Source: Pleurostoma richardsiae
Lineage: Eukaryota > Ascomycota > Sordariomycetes > Calosphaeriales > Pleurostomataceae
DNA: 64,000 nt
Direction of reading: 5' to 3'
NCBI GenBank assembly: GCA_030052745.1
Contig: JANBVO010000001.1
Span: forward strand, 620,001 to 684,000
Below are positions 26,737 to 37,880 of the stretch, piece by piece. The position numbers and the translations under genes were made by a program. Every line of letters begins with the position of its first letter. Within the stretch, counting starts at the first letter, position 1. The notes below the pieces were generated by a model. That model was not told the DNA's origin. It did no database searches and worked only from the letters and a program-made list of their open reading frames with translations.

Positions 26737-28181
26737 CTATGGGAATACAACGCCAGCGTAGTTAAAGGTCTGAGGATTCGAGGTGTTGATTGAATACTGC
26801 AAAATCGAGTCGTTGAATATCCCATAGAACATTGCATCGCTGGTGGTTGCAATGGCAGAGAAATTGGCATTTGGACCGCCTGACAGCCCAATACTGGAAA
26901 GTGGCCTCAATTCGTCGTCATACCAATTGGCCGCTATAGTCCCATTAGGCAGTAAAGCTAGGAATAGGATCTGACGCCAATGATCAAACGCCGTCGTGGC
27001 GATCTCTAGATTCGAAGACGGCGCAGGAACGTCGGAAAAGATCGCTGCGTGTTCGTCCGCATCTATGGTGACGTATATATGTTAGCGCACTAGAGAAGGC
27101 TTTGCGATAATGTCAAAACGATTTACGAGGAAGAAGGAGAATGTTGGGGCTCCGGTGGGTATCTAAGATGAGCCTTACCAGTATCCCATTCTCCAGTGTA
27201 TGAAGCTTTCAATATGTTCCCATTCGATTCGTATGTTAATGTAAGACGCGATAAGATGCTGCCAGTGAGCTCAGAAGTCATGGCAAGGCTGGTAAGCGAT
27301 GCTACGGCACCGGCGTTGACCGCAATGGTACCAGAGCCCGTGTAGTTGGCCACTGCGATTTCACCGCTCTGTTTTTGGAACGCCAGAATCCAGGAACCGA
27401 TGCTAGAAGAGTTGGCTGTTACTGGGCGCTGCCACGCTGACGCCAGCGACGAGCCTGTCATTGCGACCTGCGAACTCCCACCAATCGAGACCTCTTCCGC
27501 CCATGTCGCTGCCTCGGACGGATCGCCTCCCTGTCCATTCCAGAAATAGCCATGGATAGACTGGTCGGCTAACAGACACCACGTATGGATCCTTTGGGTA
27601 TCGAGATCTAGAGAGGAGCTCGCCAGTGGCGTGCCTGACAGAACGTTGGAGCCCGGGAGCTGTTGTGTGATATTCAACGTCTTCCATGTATTATTTTGAG
27701 AGTCCCAGAGCCGAGCGATGAGCGCTTCAGTGGAGTCTTGGAAGAAGACGGAGCGGTGCACGTAGCCTTTAGCGTCGGTGTAGTTGCTCGCTGCGAGTTT
27801 CGAGTTACTGAGCAAATTCCTGGCTGGTGTTGAGGTTGGCGTCGGTGTTGAGCTCGTGGTGCTTTTTTTGCGGCTGCTGATACCGCCAACAACTCCGCCC
27901 ACAATTGCCCCGACAACAACGACGACTGTAATGACAACGACGATGATGAATGACCGATAAGACAAGCAGAATATCCGCCGTCTTGCCCTGTCCGTCTGTG
28001 TCACCGCTCCACCCTTGCTATATTGATTGTTGTCCCCTCCGGCAGGGAACGACAAAATCTCGGGTGCATTGCCAGGCACAACTTCCTTCAGTGCGTCGTC
28101 GGTATGTGGACCACGGGAAACCTCAAGCGTGCTGTACCCAGGCTCAAGGCTGTGAAAGTTGGACATCGTGAGATTTTGCAA
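26737..28181 (-). CDS. membrane-anchored fucose-lectin-like protein
   Basis: Two exons (28181-27179, 27062-26737) give 442 aa; a second ATG at 28166 would shorten it by 5. About 75 N-terminal cytosolic residues are followed by one strong membrane segment (SFIIVVVITVVVVVGAIVGG). A Ser/Thr/Pro stalk comes next, then a beta-propeller-like ectodomain of the fungal fucose-specific lectin family. Repeated blade motifs appear as ARLWDSQNNTWKTL, IHGYFWNGQGG and SWILAFQKQSGEIAVANYTG, with several N-glycosylation sequons. By topology it is a type II surface protein. Nothing ties it to the neighbouring catabolic enzymes except position. Sugar-binding residues cannot be judged reliably by eye. Confidence 0.85.
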
Positions 28182-30545
28182 TGGGCTAACAGCAATTCAT
28201 CGTCGATTATACTGGTATAGGGGATTCTAAGTCGTCCGAGGGACAAATTCTCTGAAAATCAAAAGTGCTAGATGAATGGACGTGATCAGGAGACTGTTAG
28301 GTTTCATCCGGCGTCTCAGCCACTGTCCAGCCGCTTCCTGATTGCAATCCTTCGATTCTTTTTTGGGGAGCAAGGTCCGTCAACGCAGATCCCGCTGGAC
28401 CAATGAAAAGCGATAGTGCAGCTCCCCGACGATCCCCCTATCGCAGTACTGACAGAGAACCAAACACTACACGTAGTAGGTGGCCTGTCGGAGTCGGAAG
28501 TCGTCCGGTCCCGCGAGGTTGAGCTGCGGAATCATTTGATCCGCCACAAACACGAAAGCGAAGGCTGCCAGCCGCCGGGGTTCCGGCGGAGGTTCCAGCC
28601 TGGAGGACAAGGGTGAGCGCGGACAGGGTTTCCCCAACATCAGAAATTGCGGCGGAGCGCGCTGTCCACACTGGCCACACAGAGCTTCAGGCAGTAGGGT
28701 GTGCATAGGACCGATCTATCCTGCCTGTATAGATACTCGGTGAAGATGAGTTCGACCCCTCGAGCAACGAAGGGCAGGGATTCGCCGTCCTCCGATTAAA
28801 GTAGCAAACAATAGATAGCGTGTTGGCCAGACCTATTCCGTCCCGTTCTTTGTTCTGTATGCTCCGCTGCCCAGCAGCTCGATGTGACGATCCGGTGTAT
28901 CGCTAAGATAGGTAACCCAGCATAAGGGTTTATGTTGGCAGAGAGACAGAGGGCGTGCACTGAGGCGGATGCTTGGATCGCAGCTATAGAACTTGGTACA
29001 GTGCGTTTGATTACTGAAGAGCTACTCACTTCAGGCATTACGGGCTATGGAACGAGTGTGGCCTTGTATGGAACTATGGCACGTCTGGATCACTTGGATC
29101 ACTTGGATCGCCTCTGCGACACCGTCGCTCCTGGTGATCCGAGGATCACCACAATTGTCCTGTGAGTCCCTCTCTCGGCGCAAGCATCCTACACACACTG
29201 TCGCAAGTCCCTTGTGAAAGTAGCGAACAATCTCGAGGCCTCTCCAATGTGATTATCAAATCGTATAGGATTCCCTGTGCTTATGACAAGACTCTAGGAC
29301 TTGAGATCGCGGTGCAAAATTGAAAAGGAGACAGAGAATGACCGGATACAGCACAAATGGCTCACGGATTATAGCAAGCTTTTCGCAGTTCAATCTGCTT
29401 GGCCGTGCCTTCAAGTCTCACGTCTATCAACGACTCTAAGAAGCTAACGTTAAAGATAGCTTCCGCTGGCAATACGAATACATTCTCAAAATTCTGTGGT
29501 CAAGGCTTCGGTTCAGTCTCAGGCAAAGGTCACAGGACTGGTGCGCAGCGATTACAGCCACGAGGATGAAACGGTGACAGTGCGCCACTCCAGCGCTGGG
29601 ACGACTCCTCTGGAGTGGTGCCCACTAAAATTCCAGGGCTGGCCCTTTGCTTCAGCCCTGGAAAACCCTCCAGCACCGGACTGTCACACCTCTTCCTTCC
29701 AGCATTGGAAACTACTCCAGCACTGGAAACGGTTCCAGTTCTGAAGGGCAAGGGCGGGGAATGCAGCGCTGGAAGGGTTTCCAGTCCTGGAAGGATGCCC
29801 CTCAGGACGCGTCTCCCGGGTGTCAATAACGGAGCGTACCACGCTGAAGTAAGCATGCGTATCAGGCGCTTCACGTACCCGGGGCCAGCACGTTGAAGGT
29901 GTCAGGACTGATTCAGTTCCCTACCAAAGTCTGTGGTCTCGGAAGCGGTGAAATAGTCCTTTTCGTAGGGTCTTCCATATTGCCTATCTCACCAACTTGC
30001 GAACGAAGTGCGACGCCATTTCGCTCGCTTCCTCGATATGAGCTTACACTATAAGCGACTACCTATGTTGCAAAGCTCAGCTCTAGAGGGGTAAGGTGTG
30101 ATATTCAAGCAGATGTTGGCGGCTTCTACTTTCTGGTCTTACGAGACCACTTCCCGACATCGGAATTGATATTGATCCGTCTACGAAGACCATAGGAACG
30201 CAATCGACAATGATCTTCGTTCTCATCGCTCACTGTCTCCTTTTCCGGAATGACTTGGTCCGGGCTAAACTTACGTCCAATCGTGAAGAGTTCCACGACA
30301 GGTGCATCGGATGCCGGGATGGCAGAGTACCGGAAGAGGGGGTTCTAAGATTTAGTAACTAAACCCGACACCCGAAGCCCATCGGAAGTAGACCGTGCGT
30401 CTCTGGACTTGCCATCCTGAACAGCGTCTGCTTGCTCCCTGGGGTGCTTCAGGCCTGGATTGAAAGGCTATGCTCAGTCTCTCGCTGAAGGTTCAAGATC
30501 GAAGGTAGATAGCGTGCGAGTAAAGCAGTCAGTCCACTAGCAGCG
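28182..30545. other. 2.4-kb gene-free region with a palindrome cluster
   Basis: No protein gene is supported here. A remarkable cluster of CCAG/CTGG palindromes lies at 29587-29803 and is listed separately. A small direct repeat (TCACTTGGA, twice) lies near 29090-29110. Confidence 0.45.
29587..29803. repeat. cluster of TTCCAG-n-CTGGAA palindromes
   Basis: At least six short palindromes built on CCAGnnCTGG occur in about 215 bp. They include a perfect 11-bp inverted repeat, TTCCAGGGCTG at 29631-29641 against CAGCCCTGGAA at 29653-29663. Others are TTCCAGCATTGGAA, CCAGCACTGGAA, GCAGCGCTGGAA and TTCCAGTCCTGGAA. The stretch sits about 740 bp upstream of the alpha/beta hydrolase gene. It may be a binding-site array, a hairpin-forming RNA or a small repeat element. 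Confidence 0.7.
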
Positions 30546-31612
30546 ATGCCTTTCCTCTCCATCAACACGAGAGAGTTGTATTATGTGTGGAATGTCCCGG
30601 TTGACCGACTCAATGGGGCCTTGACGTTTCTACTCATTCACGGACTTGGTTCCTCGAGTTCATTCTATGCACCTGTAATCCCTCGCTTGGTTGAGCAAGG
30701 CTTCTCTTGCCTCGCCTTCGACACTTATGGTACGCACGTACTTGGGGCGGCAGGATCTCGCTTCCTTGTTCTGAATCTTTTTTTCACGAATGTTCCTTGG
30801 AATCTAGTGGGCTAACAAGGTGGTTGGACCATTCATTTGGCACAGGCAGCTGTCTGTCTAAGTACACAGGGCAGAAGCAAGACATCCAAACAATCGCATC
30901 AGATGCGGGAGCTCTGCTCGATGCCCTTGGCATCTCATCTAACATGGTGATTGCCGTAGGCCATTCGATGGGAGGGTTAGTCGTCAGCAGCCTAGCTGCG
31001 CAACGTGATATAGCAGGAGCAGTACTCATCGGCCCAGTGAGCCCGAGTCCGGCGGTTTCGACAGCGTTCACGCAGAGAATTCGGACGGTCGAGCAGAGTA
31101 AGGCTGGAATTGCCCACGACCCAGTTCGCTCGAAAGATCCTAATATAATGATTTAACAGGTGGAATGGAGTCCATGGCAAATAGCATTCCCGTCGCAGCT
31201 ACTGGCACGAACTCGACGTCGACACACCACGCCTTTATAAGGGCGCTGCTGTTGTCACAGGACCCTCAAGGATACATCTCCCTCTGTCAGGCCATCTCGT
31301 CAGCTGTGCCTCCAGACTATTCTCACGTCAGATGTCCTGCCCTTTTTGTTGCTGGTCAAGACGACAAAGTCGCGCCTTTGGAGGGGGTCGAAAAAGAAAT
31401 GCAAAGGTGAGCATTCACTGCTCCGATTAGGACCAAAGATTGCAGGTGGAAGATTGCCTTCAGCTATTTCTAACGCGGAACATTCTAGCTGGAGCCATGG
31501 TACACTATCCGTCAGCCTCAAAACCCTTGAGGGAGTTGGACACTGGCATTGCATCGAGGCGGCTGACGACGTCAGCTCCTTGTTGTTAGAGTTTGCTGGT
31601 CAGCTACGTTAG
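30546..31612 (+). CDS. alpha/beta hydrolase, 3-oxoadipate enol-lactonase-like
   Basis: Four exons (30546-30729, 30846-31097, 31160-31406, 31489-31612) give 268 aa. The oxyanion segment LLIHGLGSSSSF comes first, then the nucleophile elbow GHSMGG with Ser102, the acid in AGQDDKVAPLEG and the catalytic His in EGVGHWHCIE. Size and motif spacing resemble enol-lactonases and other small C-C or ester hydrolases. It converges with the SnoaL-like gene, with stop codons about 70 bp apart. With the intradiol dioxygenase in the same island, hydrolysis of a lactone after ring opening is a sensible but unproven role. No signal peptide is visible, so it is probably cytosolic. Confidence 0.88.
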
Positions 31613-31682
31613 GTTGGCTAAATCCGAGAATATAATGCTTCAGAAAGCTATTTTGCATTCGCACCGGTGTCCTATACTCATG

Positions 31683-32286
31683 TCAGGTCTTGTAACGTAG
31701 AAAAGCCCCAGTATAACGCTGTCCAAAGTGTCTGCTACTGCCACAGGTCGCTGGAAGACAGGGTGGTATATGCACGGCACTTACCAGGTAAACTTGGTAG
31801 TATTTCATCCTCCATTTCCCGTCCGGCCCTTTTGCCAAGTCAGCGCGTGCAGCCCAGTCTTTCTCTGCCTTCTGGCCGGTCTCGAAAGTGTACTTCACGC
31901 CTCCATAAAGCATGAACTCGTGGGCATTGGGGCCGAAGGGGAAGATCTTGACAACTGTGTGCTCGCGAGACGACACGGTAGACCACATAGAGCGCCTCTT
32001 AGCAAGTATGTCTAGAAAACACAAGGATGATGTTAGTTTGTCTCCTCTCCTAGGTCGTGAAGATACCTTTCAACGTCTTCAGAGTTAAGAGGGGTAAGCA
32101 GGTACCTTCGCGGCCGATGCTAGTACTGGAGGCCAGTTTAAAAGTGGCATCACCAGTGAACATCCCCGTGTAAGTATCGTGTGCAGTAGGACTATCGGAT
32201 ATCTTATAGAAGTCGATGAAAAATTGGATGATATCCGAGTCCACACTCCAGCCCTGGGGCAACAGGGGATTAGTGATGTCAGCCAT
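31683..32286 (-). CDS. SnoaL-like / NTF2-fold protein
   Basis: Small cone-fold protein; relatives are cyclases, isomerases, hydratases or ligand binders. Exon 1 (32286-32106, start MADITNPLL) joins exon 2 (from 32011) to read REGDILAKRRSMW. Then come VVKIFPFG, EFMLYGGVKYTFETG and KWRMKYYQVYL, common in fungal SnoaL-like proteins. The 3' end is uncertain. Reading on without a further intron ends at 31683 and adds an unusual Cys-rich tail; a GTAAGT donor at 31784 could instead lead to a short last exon. It is divergent from the Zn2Cys6 gene and convergent with the hydrolase. Its reaction cannot be read from the sequence. Confidence 0.8.
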
Positions 32287-32796
32287 GTTAGTCGACAGCA
32301 CCCAGGGACGTTTCCAGCAATCACTCTTGTTAGACGGAGGGAGGACAGCTGGAAATCAGCGAGGCGGAAGGAATGCTGAGGGAAATGCCAGGGTGCTAGG
32401 AAACGATCTAGAAGGGTTGGTCCCGTGTTTAAAGAGCACGAAGGTAGCCGAAAACTTGGTGTGGGTTTAGTGGATAACAGCGTGCTATTGGTTTGAAAGA
32501 GGATTGGAGATTGTCAATACGCCTGCTATGATAAGTCTGCAGGCCTGAGAGGATGAGAGAGCCGATGCCAGTGCCGACAACACAGCCACCCAGCAAAGGG
32601 TGCGGAGACATGCGGGGCCCCAGGCCCAACTCGAACAGCTACTATCTCCGTCGTGTGGGACGCGAAAGAGAGATTTGCGGGGCATGGACCGGGCTTTCTG
32701 TCCACCCGAGCATGCTGGCGTGCCGTCCCAGGAACACAGCGGATCTTGAGAACCAGAGGCAGTGGTCGGCATGATAAGTTGCTCTTCTGCACGAGC
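32287..32796. promoter_or_regulatory. divergent promoter, SnoaL-like / regulator
   Basis: About 510 bp separate the two start codons. The regulator's frame is open further upstream, to an ATG at 32653, but that extension would precede the zinc cluster by an atypical run. I therefore treat it as leader sequence. Confidence 0.4.
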
Positions 32797-35139
32797 ATGC
32801 CATCCCGGAAGGTCAAACAAAGCGAGCGGCGCCGCTGCCCCCAGGCCTGCCGGAACTGTAAGCGCCGCAAGGAGCGGTGCGACGGTCGCCAGCCATGCAG
32901 CCGCTGCATCTGTCGCGGAGTTCACCATGACTGCTCGTTCTCGCATCCTGTCGAGACCGTACCGCCTGAAGGCTCGACCTCTTTGGCCAGCCCCAGCTCT
33001 GTCGCCTCCCTGGACTCTGCACCCCGCGGCCGGACATCGCAGGCATACTCTGACTGGCGCCGTCTACCTCGATCTACTTCGCCGCACGATATGTCCATCG
33101 ATATCGAGGGGCCAGTTCCCGCTGCCGCCACTGTCGGCGTCCAGCATCACCGTCGATCACCCCAGGTCTTTCCCGCTGCACGTCCGGCTCCGGTCCCTCA
33201 CCTGTCTCGCCTAATTCAAGCCGGTAAGGGGAATCTCGTCTTCATCGGAGACTCGGCCAACCTGTGCTTCTTGCAAACCATCCGTCGCCTGATCCGCCAG
33301 TCTCTCGGGGCCTGTGCCTTCAGCGATGACCCTCTCCGCCATCTGCTCGTCGAGGCAGCCCCGTCCGGCCGCCCCAGCTGGGTCGCCGGGGCAGTAGAGC
33401 AGCCACCACCTCCACCGGTACCAACTGACGCCGCAAACCTCTTGCGCTGGTTCCTGAGTGCAACCCACTGTGTGCTCAACCTATTTGATGAAGCCGAGCT
33501 GAAGGATAATCTGTCGCGGTGGCTGCAGGAACATCAACAAAAACAACGACCCCAAGTGACGCCGCCGAGCAGCAGCGACGGAACTAGGGTTATGCCCATC
33601 GTCAGCAACACAGAGCGCGACGCTATGGACGCCATCTTCTTCCTCATCTTCGCCATCGGCGCCCAGACGGGCCCAGAAGACCAGGATGAGCTTGCCGAAC
33701 AGTATTTCAACTACGGTCGGTACTTGACAATGCCCTGGACCATGGAAGAGCCCAGTATCTCCGCCATTCAAGCTTATGTGCTCATTACCATGTTCCTTCT
33801 CGGAGCCTCGCGAAGGAACGCCGCATTTATGCATCTCGGCGTCGCGGTGCGTGCGGCATACGCTATGGGCATTCATCGGGCTCAGGTCAACGCCATCTTT
33901 GACCATGCCGAATACATCACGCGCGAGCGCCTGTGGAAGGTCCTTCGCATCCTCGACACCTTCATGAGCGCATCCATGGGGCGGCCGCCATCGACTATTG
34001 AAACGCGCGACACAAAACTTGACGAGAACTATTCGGCGTCCAACGACTTATGTGCCATTTTCGAGGCAATTCTAACGGACGTGTACTCGAAGCGCATGGT
34101 ATCTACTGATGTTCTGGAACGGATCAGCGCGCATCACCGGCTCTGGGCCGCACGGTTCACGTCGGGGCTCGCCACGGATGGCATCCAGCCAGAGGCATAC
34201 AAGGAAGTCGACGGGGTGAAGGAACCTAACATTGGCCTCTGCCATCTAAAGGAGGCCTACTACTGGACCATCATGCTGATATCACAGCCTTTTCTGATCG
34301 AGAATGTCTCGAGGCGCATCTCCAGCACGACCGGCCAAGCCACGCCACATGATGTGAGCAGTCCATCGCACGCACCCTCCGACCAGGTCCTCACCTATGC
34401 TTGCGTCAACTCTGCCATACGTACCTTGGACCTGCTCCGCAGCCTCCTGTCTGTCACGAGGGTACCGAAGCGGCTTCCGTTCGTGGTGAACTCCGTGTTT
34501 GTGTCAGCGCTAGTTTTAGGCCTGGCGCAGTTCGGCGACCTGGACCGCGTCTTTCCTCTGGACAAGAACGTGGCGGTGGCCCACCAGCTCCTTGCCCTCT
34601 TCAGCAGCCACGATGCCGTTGCTCAAAGATACCTGATAATTGTGACCAATATGCAAGCGGCGTGCGACTCTTATGTCGAGAAACGGGCGCGAAGCAAGAT
34701 GGAACGCCACAGCATGCTCATCGGCGGCCTGTTCGGCATCGTTGACGAAGGTCGGGACAAGTCGCACCCGCTCTACACAGCAGCTCCGGAAAGTGACAGC
34801 CAATCCGCCGCGGCGGGTCAGCCTTCGAATGACGAGCCTCGCCGTTCCGAGATCGACCTAACGCCGCCGGTCACAGACACGGAAGAATCGATCAATATGG
34901 GATTAGGTAGCACCGTGTTCAGCGCGCCCGCTCGTGCTGACTTGAATGCCTTTATGGACTTCGGAGACGACAACAGCATGCAGATGTTGTCTGACATGTC
35001 CGGCCTGACGGATATGATCTTTTCCATGTCGCCACGGACATTGTCTTTTGACTCCTTCGACAGAAATTTGCCACTCTTCCCGACAATGGATGCCTCAATG
35101 CTGCGGATCGCCGACGGAGTCATGGACGGGGGAACTTGA
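32797..35139 (+). CDS. Zn2Cys6 transcription factor with fungal-specific domain
   Basis: Intronless 780-aa nuclear regulator. The binuclear zinc cluster is complete: Cys18-x2-Cys21-x6-Cys28-x5-Cys34-x2-Cys37-x8-Cys46, framed by basic residues. A Ser/Pro linker follows, then the middle-homology region of fungal Zn cluster factors, with MLGVAVRAAYAMGIHRAQ-like helices (seen as HLGVAVRAAYAMGIHRAQ) and ERLWKVLRILDTFMS. The C-terminus is acidic and rich in Met and Phe (MDFGDDNSMQML), fitting an activation domain. The start was set at the ATG just before the basic run. It is divergent from the SnoaL-like gene and central in the island, so it is a candidate pathway regulator; its targets are unknown. 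Confidence 0.93.
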   Translation: MPSRKVKQSERRRCPQACRNCKRRKERCDGRQPCSRCICRGVHHDCSFSHPVETVPPEGSTSLASPSSVASLDSAPRGRTSQAYSDWRRLPRSTSPHDMSIDIEGPVPAAATVGVQHHRRSPQVFPAARPAPVPHLSRLIQAGKGNLVFIGDSANLCFLQTIRRLIRQSLGACAFSDDPLRHLLVEAAPSGRPSWVAGAVEQPPPPPVPTDAANLLRWFLSATHCVLNLFDEAELKDNLSRWLQEHQQKQRPQVTPPSSSDGTRVMPIVSNTERDAMDAIFFLIFAIGAQTGPEDQDELAEQYFNYGRYLTMPWTMEEPSISAIQAYVLITMFLLGASRRNAAFMHLGVAVRAAYAMGIHRAQVNAIFDHAEYITRERLWKVLRILDTFMSASMGRPPSTIETRDTKLDENYSASNDLCAIFEAILTDVYSKRMVSTDVLERISAHHRLWAARFTSGLATDGIQPEAYKEVDGVKEPNIGLCHLKEAYYWTIMLISQPFLIENVSRRISSTTGQATPHDVSSPSHAPSDQVLTYACVNSAIRTLDLLRSLLSVTRVPKRLPFVVNSVFVSALVLGLAQFGDLDRVFPLDKNVAVAHQLLALFSSHDAVAQRYLIIVTNMQAACDSYVEKRARSKMERHSMLIGGLFGIVDEGRDKSHPLYTAAPESDSQSAAAGQPSNDEPRRSEIDLTPPVTDTEESINMGLGSTVFSAPARADLNAFMDFGDDNSMQMLSDMSGLTDMIFSMSPRTLSFDSFDRNLPLFPTMDASMLRIADGVMDGGT

Positions 35140-36029
35140 CTAGAGCTTAATGGATAGTCTGTACAAGTCCTTCACGGCCTGTAGCTCCAGATTTACTATG
35201 AAATGGAGTGTCAATCCCGCCAATGGTGCTCTCTCAGGTCATCTAACAACCGTACGTTCATAGGAGCCTCCAGCGCAAAGCATCAACGCGATGTTGGCAA
35301 GACTACTTTTTGACAGGGCTAACTGGTTTATGGCAGATATCTAATTACGACTTTCCACTTTTACTTGCCATCGTGGAACAGGATGAGCTACCTGGCGTGA
35401 AGCTTCTGGTGACTGATACCCTCACCATGAGACTCAATACTCGCGTCGACACTGAGCAGATCCTTGACGATCTCGAGCGCATATGGAGTCCTCTTAAGTA
35501 AGGGTTCCCAGGCCTGGGTCACACGAGACTGCAGCGGTAAATCCCAGTTCTCACGCCAAATGATAATAGCACGCCGGTATTCGTTCGGCGCCTGGTAGCT
35601 AAAGACACTGTCAGATCCGCTCGCAACGTTCCAGATATCCATGGCATACAGACGCAATGGGCATCTTCTTAGCTGCCTCGGCGGCTCCCTTGAGTAACTC
35701 CTTCACTTATGGGCGGCCTTCATTCAGCGGTGAATACTTGGGACATAAGGACTGGTGATGCCAGTCGGTTCCAAACCCAACTTTGCCGGCGCGCTTGAAG
35801 AAAATATTTAGCATCTATAATAAACGACGCCGCAAGGTGTTTGAGGTCGAGCTTTGATCCCGTTAAGTGGATGTTTCGAAGACAAGTAAGCTTGGCTGTT
35901 CCGCTGTACTTCGGCCAATGTCACAGCTAGTTACTGTGGCCCGATTTAGCACCTAGCCCACATAGGGACAGAATTGTGAGCTCACTCCACCAACAGCCAC
36001 ACCCGCTACATTGGTGTCCACACCAAAAA
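35140..36029. other. intergenic with a possible gene relic
   Basis: The minus strand at 35388-35830 reads protein-like pieces in more than one frame, for instance GFGTDWHHQSLCPKYSPL, VKELLKGAAEAAKKMPIA and IIIWRENWDLPLQSRV. I could not assign a family or join them by plausible introns. It may be a decayed gene or chance. Confidence 0.3.
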
Positions 36030-36123
36030 TCTTCCGTAGTATAGTGGTCAGTATGTGAGCTTGTCATTCGACACACTGTGCTAGACATCGCTCGAGACCC
36101 GGGTTCAATTCCCGGCGGGAGAG
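36030..36123 (+). tRNA. tRNA-Asp (GTC) with intron
   Basis: The acceptor stem TCTTCCG pairs with CGGGAGA. The D arm GTATAGTGGTCAGTAT and T arm CCGGGTTCAATTCCCGG are typical. The anticodon stem TGAGC/GCTCG encloses the loop TTGTCAC, with anticodon GTC. A 22-nt intron sits one base 3' of the anticodon, the canonical position. A T5 run at about 36142-36146 would end Pol III transcription. Confidence 0.9.
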
Positions 36124-36576
36124 ATACAATTTAAATTTTACTTTTTGGCTTTATTTGTTTCGCAATGACTTTTCTTTTTCTTCGTGACGGCTATGATGCA
36201 GAGCGGCCAGTTACTACTCCCTTTATTGGTTAATTCCTTGTCATTCATATTCAGCTTCATAAAATGAAGGAAAATGTTGAAGCAGGCTGCAAAACACTAC
36301 CCCAGTCGCGCATCTGTACTGTACTATGTAAGTCGCTAATACCACCACCAAGAAATGATCCAGGTCACAGGAGATGTTTTGCCCGAGGGTAGGGACCACA
36401 TTATTCAAACAGCAGCGAGGTTCCTGGACCAGGACTGTCCCGCCTATGCTTTAAGGACTGAGAGCGGGCAAGGCAATGATGGGTGGCAATAGTACATACA
36501 GTACCAATAAGATGCGATGCTGCACCTAGCATATCATAGAAACCGCGCCTGGGACCATTCATTCTCTACCGGAGGT
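36124..36576. other. intergenic, no gene seen
   Basis: Apart from the Pol III terminator after the tRNA, this AT-rich stretch shows nothing I can name. It is the 3' flank of the XanA-like gene. Confidence 0.4.
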
Positions 36577-37880
36577 TCATGCTGCTGCGGGAATGGGAAA
36601 GAGGCCAACAGGCCCAGAGCTAGCGCCGATGTTCGCCTGGTGCATTGTCCGCGGCCCCATGTGGTCCGGATAGTCGATCGCAGTGTGGAACATCTGGTAG
36701 TTCGCCCACATGACGATATCACCCTCCTCTAAGCTGGGAACCATGATGTACTCCGGCTTCAGCACCCGCTCCTGAATCGGCTTGAGCCACTTCCGGATCT
36801 GCACGACGTCGTCGATTACCGTGGGCTCCGCCTCCGGGCTCGACCGCATGAACAAGCGGCGGGCGCAGATGCCGTGCACCATAAACGCTCTCTCGCCCGT
36901 CACGGGGTTCACCCACACCATCGGGTACCGCTTGATGTTCTTCTCGTCATATGTACCGAGCTCCTCAATGTTGCGCTCCTTTCCGACGCTGGAAATGCCC
37001 AGGCCGTTCGGGCTACCCTGACAATCGCCTATCCACTGGTAGGGGAACGGCGCGTACTCGACCCACGAGTTATCCGCGATCCTCCTCTCCTCCTCCGTCA
37101 TCAGGTCGTACGTCTGGACGTTGCTGAAGAACGCCGTCAGCCCGGGCTCGACGGTCATGGTCTGGCCGGTCCCGTCGTCCCAGTGCACGGTGACGGCGGG
37201 TGACGTCGGGCGCTTGATGCACCGTAGCGTGGTGAACCAGGCCGGATCGCGGATGAACAGCGGCGCGTCGATGTGCCAGCGCTGGAACCGCGTATGTCCG
37301 CGCTCGTACTCCTCCTGCGGCAGGGGCACCGCGTGCCACTCGTGTGCAGGCGCCTTCTGGACCGTGCAGTTCTCGAGGCCGTAGTGGTTCTCCCCCTGAT
37401 ACCCCTTTCCGATGATCCGCACGTTCTCAACGCCCGGGACGGCGTACGTGTCGCGGTTTTTCTGGTGGTGCGTCACATTAGCGGACTCACACAAGGATCG
37501 TGGTATGGAAACATTAAACATACCGACAATAAGCCGCCCTTGGTTGTGAATGTCTTAATATCGCCGTGCGAGTGCACATGTGGCGCATCTGGATCGAAGC
37601 GCGTTACGAGCTCCCACTGCTTGCGAGGATGAATGTGTTGCTGTCCCTTGACCACCACGACCTTATGCGTCCATATGGCATCGGAAAGTGCTTTGACATC
37701 TGCATCTTCACAATAGTTAGCGTATGCTAGTTCAAAGTCGAGGAGGGAGGTGAACTCACCACTGATGTCCTCCAAATTAAGCCCTTCCACCACGGCGCCA
37801 AAGTTGGTCTTCTCTTTGAGAGACTTCTCCATTGGAGTCAGGGAGAAGCTCGGCTCCGGGAGTAGGGTGCTGGGAGACAT
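36577..37880 (-). CDS. XanA-like 2-oxoglutarate dioxygenase (TauD/TfdA fold)
   Basis: Related to fungal xanthine/2OG dioxygenase. Three exons (37880-37760, 37705-37524, 37461-36577) give 395 aa. Early residues FGAVVEGLNLEDIS and THKVVVVKGQQH match the family N-terminus. The iron ligands lie in RWHIDAPLF (His and Asp) and in YQMFHTAIDYP (His). The 2OG-binding Arg is in GPRTMHQANIG. YPMVWVNPVTGERAFMVHG is also a family hallmark. The second acceptor is ambiguous: 37485 would leave a 38-nt intron, so I prefer CACCAG at 37462-37464. Whether it uses xanthine is unknown; the family also takes other ring substrates. A paralogue lies 3 kb upstream with a P450 between. Confidence 0.88.

Noticed and set aside
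28932-29165. Small plus-strand frame with repeated LDHLDHLD
   Set aside because: The repeat comes from a short DNA duplication; there is no Kozak context, motif or neighbouring exon.
32653-32796. Upstream extension of the first Zn2Cys6 protein
   Set aside because: The extra residues show no conservation pattern, and the zinc cluster sits close to the N-terminus in this family.
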